Shown: positions 56,341 through 64,000 of the stretch, piece by piece
Layout: each line of letters begins with the position of its first letter
How positions within the stretch are numbered: the first letter of the stretch is position 1
DNA from: Oegoconia quadripuncta
Taxonomy: Eukaryota > Arthropoda > Insecta > Lepidoptera > Autostichidae
DNA: 64,000 nucleotides
Direction of reading: 5' to 3'
Assembly (NCBI GenBank): GCA_949316235.1
Contig: OX438751.1
Span: 16,864,801 to 16,928,800, forward strand
The notes under the pieces: generated by a model
The model's database searches: none
The model's input: only the letters and a program-made list of their open reading frames with translations
What the model was told of the DNA's origin: nothing
Position numbers and translations under genes: made by a program

Positions 56341-56535
56341 ATAGAATTTAAAAGTACGACGAACTAATTTAGTTTGGTTCTGTTTGTCATTTGATTGTGT
56401 AAACCAAGATATCTTACTTAAAAACCGTTCAATGCGTGTCGGGCCTCGCGCAGCTTAGGGTTCCGTAGCTAAACCTCAGACAGACGATGTCCGTCTAATC
56501 AAACTAAATTAGTTCGTCGTACTTTTAAATTCTAT
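56341..56535. repeat. Perfect 36-bp inverted repeat around a family E piece
   Basis: 56,341-56,376 is the exact reverse complement of 56,500-56,535 (core AAGTACGACGAACTAATTTA). The 123-nt spacer contains GCAGCTTAGGGTTCCGTAGC, a family E word. Beyond the right arm GTTGACCACGGAACCCTAAA reads as family E in the opposite direction. Confidence 0.8.
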
Positions 56536-56640
56536 GGTTTCGTCTATGGTCTACTCCAAAATTTTAGACACATAAAGCTATAGGGTTCAATGGCAGGTTC
56601 TGAGAGAGGCCTTCCTTGTTGACCACGGAACCCTAAAAAT

Positions 56641-58136
56641 GCACAATAAATACTTTACCTACCTCTACATTTCATTATTCGTAATTTAATTTGTGTTAGG
56701 TAGGCATTTACAGAAGACCAAACAACAAATTGAAAAGTTTTGACAAGTTCTGAATAACTTTATAATGAAAAAGAAGAGAAGCTCAAAGGTTCCTGAGCTT
56801 TGATCTCTTTGGCTTTGATCTAAGTTGCACCTTAATCAATCAAATCAATGATATCATATCAAAATTAAGTGGTGTTACGAAATTGAATTGAGATTCTTCA
56901 TTAGGCGTTTATTAACGTTACCATTGATAGATACTCTTTAGTTTTGCAAAACCGTGCATATGAGTATCTGTGTGCGAAGTGCGAGGCTTGCCTCGTTTTT
57001 AACTTTGCAAAAAAGTATCTATGAAAAACTATCCGCTAGGGGCGCTGCATATTTCTTCATACAAATCGTCACGTAAACGTGAACGTGGTAGTAAAGTTAA
57101 GTCGAAACAAAACTCACACTCCGCCCTCAGAACAACATCCAGACCGATCGACATCTAATGTCGATAGTTATGAAATATCGATAGTACCTAAACAAAATAT
57201 CCATAATGACATCTCGAACATCGATACTTTTATTAGGAAAGAAAATTACTGTCAAAGGTTTGCCGAGCATTTACAGTACACAAGTTATAGTACTTTATAA
57301 TGTATAATAAATAAATAAATATCCTTGGGCATACACACAGCGTCATCTAGTTACACACTAAGTAAGTAGGCTTGTATTATAGATACTCGTTGGTTGATAT
57401 ATTAAACAAATACATTTTGTTCTGTAAATACACACATAATATAAATAAAACATCCATAACTCGGATACACCTTATGTTCATCACACAAACATATGCCGGT
57501 GTATTTTAGTATAGCAGTGAGGCAAAGACGGATTCGCCCTACGAGTTCTTTTAAATAATGTTCTTTTAAATTAAATATTTGAAAATGTTTTGTACTAACG
57601 TATTAGATCTATGTTTCCATACCTACGTAGAAAGTTTCATTAGAATCGGTTCATTCATTGGCAAAAATTTGGACTTGACAGCTGGCCTTGACTTGAAATG
57701 CCATGTGGGTTAAACCCTCTTAAAATAAATGTAAGTGGTTTCTATAAATGAATCCTTAATCTAGAATGATTAAGAAATCGAGCCAAATTTTTTTGATAAT
57801 TAAGCAGAAACTTAAAGAAAAAATAAAATTTTCAGTGGTTGACCTAGCAGACCCAGGGAGGTCACATGCCCATGGAGCCACCCTTATACCCGTAAGTTGT
57901 ACAAGGGTGTCTAGTCATAAATGGGCGAAATGGGTGAATCAAGTGAACCCAGCATCTGGGCCGCCGGCATTTTGCTTTTTCGCGTTATTTACAGATACTT
58001 AAATACCGACTATACTAAGGTTCGGCCCTATTCAAATATCGAAGAAGTTATGTTACACAAGGGGTGAAATTTAATTCGTGTAATTCCTGTTTACTGATGA
58101 CTTAGTAAGATTTAGTTTTTTTTTATTTTTTTATTT
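56641..58136. other. No gene recognised
   Basis: AT-rich. ORFs of 73 and 78 codons (57,079 and 57,766) have no known motif. Confidence 0.4.
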
Positions 58137-58262
58137 TAACACTTTATTGTACACAAACACAAAGAAATGGACATTAACAAAGATTTAAGAAAAATGTACA
58201 AAGGGCGAACTTATCTCTATAAGAGATCTCTTCCAGCAAACCCGTGAGAGCGAAATTTGATG
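58137..58262 (-). repeat. LINE/SINE 3'-tail fragment, family T, minus strand
   Basis: The minus strand reads TGCTGGAAGAGATCTCTTAT, AGAGATAAGTTCGCCCTTTG, then TTAATGTCCATTTCTTTGTG and TACAATAAAGTGTTAAAAT. Same organisation as 19,755-19,872. Confidence 0.6.
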
Positions 58263-58470
58263 CAAAAGGTAGACATAAAGTGTACACGCAACAGAAGAAA
58301 CAAAAAAATGTTAAAAATATCATATAATAGAATAAAACCAAAATACTTAATACATTAAACGAAAAAAATACCCAACTTATATACACAAATACATACATAC
58401 AATCATTATATATAAATATATATAATATAATATTATTCATATATACTATACATAAACTATATATATATAT

Positions 58471-59530
58471 ACAGGACGTCCCAAAGTTATGGGACATGAA
58501 GGGGAAGTACCTTAAATATCGTAGATAGTGAATTTTGCTCAAAGAAGACTTTATGTTATTTTTAAAAGTTAGTAATTCTGCATTCATAGATTTTCTAAAA
58601 ATTATTTGCTTCGGCTGGGAATCGAACCGACTCAAATGTGAAAAAAAAAACACCCTACTTTTATGATGCCAATCGAAAGAATAGCTAAAAAATAATAACT
58701 CTGCCTAAGTAACATAGTATTTTAAAAGAAAGGAACAACGTGAAATTAATCATTTTAATCAAATAAAAAACATACATGAAACTGCCGTAGTCAATTAAGT
58801 AGGTATTTTTTTGTAAATTAATTAATTAAATGCTCAAAATGTGATCCCTCTTGTCTTACGCAAATCGCCAATCTTTTAATGAGCCCGCTGCCTGTTGATT
58901 TTCTAATCATTTTATGGTGAACACTCGATGTGATATGGCACAATTCTGTTTGCAACTCGCCTACGTTCTCGTATCGCTTTTTGTATAGCATATCTTTCAC
59001 GTATCCCCAAAAGAAGAAATCTAATGGTGTGAGGTCCGGGGATCTGGCCGGCCATCTAATCGGTCCATTTGTACCAATCCATGTAGGAAAACATTCATTT
59101 AGAAAATCTGCTGCTCTCCGACTATTATGAGCCGGAGCTCCATCTTGTTGGAAAATTAAGTTTTCTTGCTCCGCCGCGGAATGGTTTCTTATCTTATCCC
59201 TTAAAATTTGAAGGCGTCGGCAATAAATAACTTTCTTGAAATTTGACTCAATCATTTTATGTTGTTCCTTTCTTTTAAAATACTATGTTACTTAGGCAGA
59301 GTTATTATTTTTTAGCTATTCTTTCGATTGGCATCATAAAAGTAGGGTGTTTTTTTTTTCACATTTAAGTCGGTTCGATTCCCAGCCGAAGCAAGTAATT
59401 TTTAGAAAATCTATGAATGCAGAATTACTAACTTTTAAAAATAACATAAAGTCTTCTTTGAGCAAAATTCACTATCTACAATATTTAAGGTACTTCCCCT
59501 TCATGTCCCATAACTTTGGGACGCCCTGTA
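58471..59530 (-). mobile_element. Tc1/mariner-superfamily element with 270-bp TIRs, internally deleted
   Basis: The left TIR (58,471-58,739) and right TIR (59,261-59,530) are near-identical inverted copies, with outer ends ACAGGACGTCCCAAAGTTAT and ATAACTTTGGGACGCCCTGT. Both are flanked by TA. Only 521 bp lie between them and hold the C-terminal part of a transposase. An autonomous relative would need about 0.6-0.8 kb more, so this is a deletion derivative. The TIRs contain ordinary AT-rich sequence and a GGCTGGGAATCGAACCGACT word. Confidence 0.9.
58818..59255 (-). pseudogene. Transposase C-terminal fragment (DDE, Tc1/mariner superfamily)
   Basis: A 145-codon open frame. It contains LIFQQDGAPAHNSRRAADFL (second catalytic Asp in QQDGAPAH) and then RWPARSPDLTPLDFFFWGYV (third acidic position in SPDLTPLD). 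There are 35 residues between the QQD Asp and the SPD Asp, and 40 to the PLD Asp. The N-terminal DNA-binding domain and the first catalytic Asp are missing, so no active enzyme can be made. The wording is that of the insect family often annotated as Tc3-like transposase. The frame itself is undamaged, which suggests one deletion rather than gradual decay. Confidence 0.88.
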
Positions 59531-59929
59531 TACTATACATAAACTATTAGTATGGAAGTCCAACCATTTTCGGCTGAATTCAGCAATGGTTCCAAGTGAT
59601 AGTTGCTCTTAATCCGTCGTGGAGTCATCAACCGAAAATTTAATTAAAAATAAATAATCTAAATCAGTTTATAAATCACGAAGTACTGAGGTAACAAACT
59701 TTAAAATATATAGTATTTAACCGAATGAAAACCTCCTCATTTTTTAAACTTGTCTATGACTTTCGAAAGAAGGGCGAATTCAATATAATTATAGTTATGT
59801 AAGAATAAGCTGTGTGTTACTATAACCTTTGCTTTTTAATATGATCAGAAAAAACTAAAGAATACTTTAATTCTTGCTAGCTTTAAATATTACGAAAATG
59901 TAACTTTGTAATTTTTATTAATTAAACTA
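59531..59929. other. No gene recognised
   Basis: AT-rich flank. It starts with a 19-bp repeat of the left flank (see findings). Confidence 0.4.
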
Positions 59930-60195
59930 TCACGCAACAAAGCAAAAAGACTGAAGCCATATGACCCTAGTATTAGACCAATTTTTGACAGACTAGGGGC
60001 CACCTGAGAGTCAGTATTTTGCAAGCATCTCCTTGTACAGGTCATTGACTTACCGTAACGACTGCCTACAATTGAAAACAATCTGAAACACGGAAACATT
60101 TACGTATGAAAATGCTACCAGTGGTCACCTATCCACGAACTGACAGCGGCACACATTGATTAGCTGTGCTAATCAAAAACGAATGCGGTGCGACA
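59930..60195 (-). mobile_element. 5S-rRNA-derived SINE, copy 3, minus strand
   Basis: The minus strand reads GTTGTCGCACCGCATTCGTT, TTTGATTAGCACAGCTAATC, then AGTTCGTGGATAGGTGACCA (box C region, compare TTGGATGGGTGACC). AGCATTTTCATACGTAAATG, TTTCCGTGTTTCAGATTG and GGCAGTCGTTACGGTAAGTC follow, as in copy 2. More diverged than copy 2. Confidence 0.75.
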
Positions 60196-60735
60196 ACTCG
60201 TAGCTCATGAGTACTTCATACTCAACTAATCTGTGTTTTCATGTGTAATTTACAAAATTAAAGCTAACTACATCCAATGACACTACACGTGAGCTGATTA
60301 GTACACTCATGTATTTATATTTATTTTGTACATTATACCTATCATTTGTTGAGGATCGAGCTACACAGGATGGCGGATTCGTTTAATTACGATAAATGAT
60401 AACCACGAACGCTCGTTACTAAAAAATGTATATTTTTTTACTTGACGTTGAGAATCGCCTTTTTGTGCGATTAATGATATACGCTGTAATCATTTACGTA
60501 GTTTTTGTTAATTGTTCAATGAAGAGTATTTGATTATTTGAATTGTCACATTTTGTAAATGTTTTTAAATCATACATAGAGTAGCTACATAACCAGCCAT
60601 TACTCATCCTCTACAGCGTTTATAAAATTTAAGTACTAGATTACTACGATTTGAGACTTTCTGTTAATTTAATCAAAAAGATAGAGTTGATATATATTAA
60701 AGGTAGTCCTAAATAGTGTTGTTTCTTTTTCTTTA
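60196..60735. other. No gene recognised
   Basis: AT-rich and anonymous. Confidence 0.4.
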
Positions 60736-61157
60736 TACCGGATGAGTTTTTTTTACCGTAAGTAAAAAATAGAGCATATTAGGTAAGTGAAATAGAAATT
60801 ATTATCATAGGTAGTTTATTTATGTTTTTCCAAATTTTTTGATGCACGCGCCGATCGGAGATTGATATGCGATGCGACTGGCGGGGTAACGATACGACCG
60901 CGACGAATTTATTTGCGACTAATACTTACTTTCTCCAAGTTTTTTTGACTACATATTAAATTTAATAACGTAATTATGTGGAATACACATGCGACCGTCA
61001 AATACCACAACGCTTTATTCGATGATGGTTTAGAAAAAATAAATAAACTACCTTTGCCAATACCTTTTGGATATAAAAGGTATTGGCAAAGGTAGTTTAT
61101 TTATTTTATTTACCTAATATATCCAATTTTTTCCTTACGGTAAAAAACTCACCGGTA
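60736..61157 (+). mobile_element. MITE family F, copy e, with a foldback 3' end
   Basis: TACCGGATGAG at the left and ACTCACCGGTA at the right. The interior GGAGATTGATATGCGATGCG and CCAAGTTTTTTTGACT fits the family. The 3' TIR is altered: 61,036-61,068 and 61,075-61,107 are exact 33-bp inverted copies of the AAACTACCTTTGCCAATACC segment with a 6-nt loop. Confidence 0.8.
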
Positions 61158-61499
61158 TAAACTTAAAGAAGTTCAAAAGAGACCAATCGATATATAGGAG
61201 TTTATATTGACATGCAATTATTATTTTCAAGTTGATGTTCAAATAAGAAAAAAAACTTGACCGGTCCATTTATTTCCTACATTTGAGCTTTTCTTAAACA
61301 TGTCTAAAATACTTAAAAGACGACGAAGGTCATGATAGTTCCAGTTCTACCTATCATAGTTTCATATTTCTCTCATCCATTACTGACGCTTTTCAATAAT
61401 ATTAACAACTTGAGTAATATAAATAAATCCTACAGTTTCTGCAGTGTGTTATAAACAGAAACTTGAATTGGCAACACTGAGAAGAAAAACAACCAAAAA
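61158..61499. other. Upstream region of the AMBRA1-like gene
   Basis: Non-repetitive by eye. No TATA box or other element can be assigned confidently. Confidence 0.35.
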
Positions 61500-61665
61500 A
61501 TTTGACAGTTAGCAGCTGTGCGTTGCAGGATTGTTTCTGTTATGGATTTTTAGATCGTAGTAGTGTTGGTGATAGCCGAAATAGTGCAAAAATAGTAGAA
61601 ATCACCGATATAAATAAATTATAAAACTCTTCTTTGTAATTTACACATTCTACAATATGATCAAG
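61500..61665 (+). other. Possible 5' non-coding exon of the AMBRA1-like gene
   Basis: Unique sequence ending GATCAAG/GTAAAT, a plausible splice donor (intron from 61,666). It has no in-frame ATG that leads anywhere, and it lies about 950 bp before a good acceptor (TTCTTTTCAAG at 62,613). The start is a guess. Confidence 0.3.
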
Positions 61666-62613
61666 GTAAATGGCCTCCAATAATATTTGGCTGTGAAATA
61701 CGGCGAAACGTTTAAGCTACAATTTGCATTCTATGTTTATTTACAACAAATCTATGATAGCGTTTTATGGTTTATCAATACTGTTGGAAAAACTAAGGTT
61801 TTTTTTAATTTACGTCGATATTCTAACCTGTTGACATTTTACAATATGGCACAGTCCGGTCATTTGATGACCTACCTTATTCCAAAGGAAATAATCGACT
61901 TTCAAAATTCTAATATAATGTGTGATAGCATTTCAGAACATTAGTTACTAGTATTTTCTTAGCAAGATGCGCCCCAATGTACTGTATAGGTCTAATACTG
62001 GCTTACATGTTTTATGTACCTATTTGTACTAACCTAAATCTTACTTTGTGTTGTATTCCATCTAATAAGAACATTCTCAGTTATACTTTAAATGTTGTGT
62101 TCTACAGAAGGCTAATATGACTATTATGGTAACATATCATTTTCAACTAGAATTTAGTAACATTTTCTTCCTTCACCATTTGGAAAATAAAATCAATTAA
62201 CATTCTTAATTTCTTATGTTGTAAATATAAAATTTGTTTTTCTTATTCAGATACACTATCCATTCCTCAGTAACAAAGTCACATAATTGGACAAGGTAAT
62301 GACAGGCTTTTTTTTTTTTTAATAATATTGTAGCTTTCTGTTTTATTCTGCAAACTGTCACTTAATTTGGCTGCAGAGCTGCAGTTATGTTCATAGTCCT
62401 GTATGACATGCATCAAGTGCTTCATCCATTTTAATTCTTTTTGTCTCATACTATAGTAATAAACATTATTTTGAAACTAACAGGCATTTGGACAATAATA
62501 GTGCACCCCATCACTAACTAAACCTGCATTACAATATTTTCCTGTAGAATCCTTTTTTATTCAAATGATTGCTAACCACCACATTAAAACTTGAAATATA
62601 AATTTCTTTTCAA
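61666..62613 (+). other. Probable first intron of the AMBRA1-like gene
   Basis: AT-rich. It ends in a pyrimidine-rich AAATTTCTTTTCAAG acceptor immediately before GGCAATGG. The 85-codon ORF at 61,687 is not recognised. Confidence 0.35.
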
Positions 62614-62618
62614 GGGCA

Positions 62619-63124
62619 ATGGATCCAGTGATAGACAATGAATGGTTAACATGTAAGAATGATCCCATTGATGAAGTGCAGACAGTGGGCAATATTGCCC
62701 GCAGCTGGCAGTGGCGGGAAAGAGGCATCAACCCCCCGCACTATCCTGCCAACAAAATTGTACTTGAAAATATTGCTGAAGATATCTTAGTTCAAAAACC
62801 CCTTAAAATTAGAGTAAGTGTTTTCCTCTCTTTCTTTCTCCACAGAAGTAATTCTAAATGGCGTATTCAAAATGTTGTTGCAAGTTTATCTGGCTACAAT
62901 ATATGCCTTATTTTTGTATTCTGTACAAAAACCATGAATATACTGTAATAAAAACCAATTAATGGTTTACTGTTGCTGTAGATCTGTGCCTTGTAAGCTC
63001 TCCAATGTGTTGTCTTTATATGATACAATAGCAAATAGTTGTAACTATTTAAATCCAATTTTCAGTGCTGTGACTTGCCTGGTTATCCAAGATCTACATT
63101 TTTGATGGTATTCAGTCCAGATGG
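62619..63124 (+). CDS. AMBRA1: AMBRA1 homologue, first two coding exons (partial, continues right)
   Basis: Exon 1 is 62,619-62,813 (65 codons, donor GTAAGT, phase 0). Exon 2 is 63,066-63,124 (19 codons plus 2 nt; acceptor AATTTTCAG, donor GTGAGT). The joined protein has SWQWRERG, then LPGYPRSTFLMVFSPDG. Vertebrate AMBRA1 has a WGRERG block and then LPDSPRSTFLLAFSPD at the start of its first WD40 blade, from recall. AMBRA1 (DCAF3) is a WD40 substrate receptor of the CUL4-DDB1 ubiquitin ligase that controls autophagy initiation through Beclin 1 and ULK1, and cyclin D turnover. The start is chosen because it is the first ATG after the acceptor and gives the conserved block in frame. The remaining WD40 blades are not in the window. 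The only unbroken ORF here runs past the donor and ends in intron. Confidence 0.75.
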
Positions 63125-64000
63125 GTGAGTCATGAGTATAAAATTTGAACTAAGTGTATATTTATTTAAAAAATTACTTAAATATTTGTAGTCGTTAAAC
63201 ATGAGTTGTTGTTCTTGTTTTAATGTAGGAGACCCAGTAATGTACAACTAGTCGACCCTTGCATCAAAGAAGAAATTTCTGTTACCTACACAACTACCTA
63301 AGAAGTGTGCATCTGTGCATTTATTGCTAGGGTTATACCAAACTGAAGTTGCACTTGCAGCTATGTTTTATAAATTTCGTCAAACTGGTATTTTTTGGCA
63401 ACAAGAACCTTGTAAACAATAGTGTGCTTATGAGTAGATTTTTCCCATGATAAATATTGTAAGAAAAATATCATCATCAGTCACATAATTATATAAAATA
63501 CTTGTGACGGTAGCATCGCGTAATAGTATTTCAATAACAACGAAGTTATTTAGGTGTCTTTCGTAAGGCGCCACACAGATAACGGACTTTTTGTCCACTG
63601 GATGTTTTCGTCCTTCATGTGCGTTATTAGGATTCGGTATACTCTATCCTTGCGGCCTTACGACTCTTGACAATGCATTTCGAGGAAAGCTTACAAATTT
63701 CTAGGGTAGGCACTGCCTTTCTGCCTTGGGATAAATTTAACTAATAAACGAAATATTAAGGACATTTTAATAAAAAGAAATTAAAGTTGTGTGCCTTGAA
63801 CTGGCCAGATATATTTTTGTTTGTCTATTATGCATAACTCTACAACCATGAGTCTACAATCAATCAGGGCATTCTCTGTTCTTTTGTGTGATATAATAAT
63901 TCCATACAAACATACCTTTTGTAAAGTTCTCAGCACTAAGAATCATTAATAAATATCGGTCAAATTATCCAAGTAGCAAGAACATTCGATATTGGTTATC
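63125..64000 (+). other. Probable intron of the AMBRA1-like gene with a MITE-like insert
   Basis: No further WD40 exon is visible. 63,561-63,664 has TCGTAAGGCGC / GCGGCCTTACGA inverted ends and an ACGGACTTTTTGTCC word, so it looks like a MITE related to the one at 22,617. A TTTTAATGTAG/GAGACC acceptor-like site at about 63,229 is discussed in the findings. Confidence 0.45.

Overview
The window looks like nuclear DNA from a moth or butterfly (Lepidoptera). It is AT-rich and intron-like, and it is packed with repeats that I recognise from lepidopteran genomes: Bm1-like tRNA-derived SINEs, 5S-rRNA-derived SINEs, a 'CCGCCCGCG...CAAATTTCATCC...TTTATAATATTAGT' repeat, TIR-flanked MITEs, and Jockey/R1-type non-LTR retrotransposons. 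I see no operons, ribosome-binding sites, CRISPR arrays or other bacterial features. All family names are from recall; no database search was possible.

Layout. 1-7.2 kb: an RT fragment cut by the left edge, then mostly anonymous sequence with SINE and MITE remnants. 7.2-11.6 kb: one short interspersed repeat swollen to about 4.4 kb by internal tandem growth, with a 1.26-kb TTGACT/ATGACT array, 14-bp repeat arrays and a 1.47-kb higher-order duplication. 11.6-25 kb: SINEs, a perfect 44-bp palindrome at 16.1 kb, a 5'-truncated R1-like insertion with 16-bp target duplications (17.6-18.6 kb), and MITEs. 25-39 kb: a decayed LINE 3' end, four of the tRNA-derived SINE copies, five-copy MITE family F with a nested SINE, and a 653-bp MITE nested in an older repeat. 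39.2-43.4 kb: a LINE with the C-terminal half of ORF1 and an apparently intact 984-codon endonuclease/reverse-transcriptase ORF2. 44.6-46.3 kb: a related, strongly 5'-truncated LINE on the minus strand; both carry CA-rich 3' UTRs. 50.6-52.5 kb: a two-exon tyrosine-recombinase gene (394 codons, catalytic R, HxxR, H and Y visible), probably a Crypton-like mobile element or a gene derived from one. 58.5-59.5 kb: a Tc1/mariner-superfamily element with TIRs of about 270 bp and only the C-terminal half of its transposase.

One host gene is recognisable. From about 61.5 kb to the right edge lies the 5' end of an AMBRA1 (DCAF3) homologue on the plus strand: a possible non-coding first exon, an ATG exon at 62,619-62,813 and a second coding exon at 63,066-63,124 carrying the AMBRA1-like PRSTFLMVFSPD motif. 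The WD40 repeats should lie beyond the window.

The coding elements act independently; there is no pathway in this window. The best candidates for something new are the tyrosine-recombinase element with its short inverted flanks, the hexamer array, and several foldback or nested insertions that record the order in which elements arrived.
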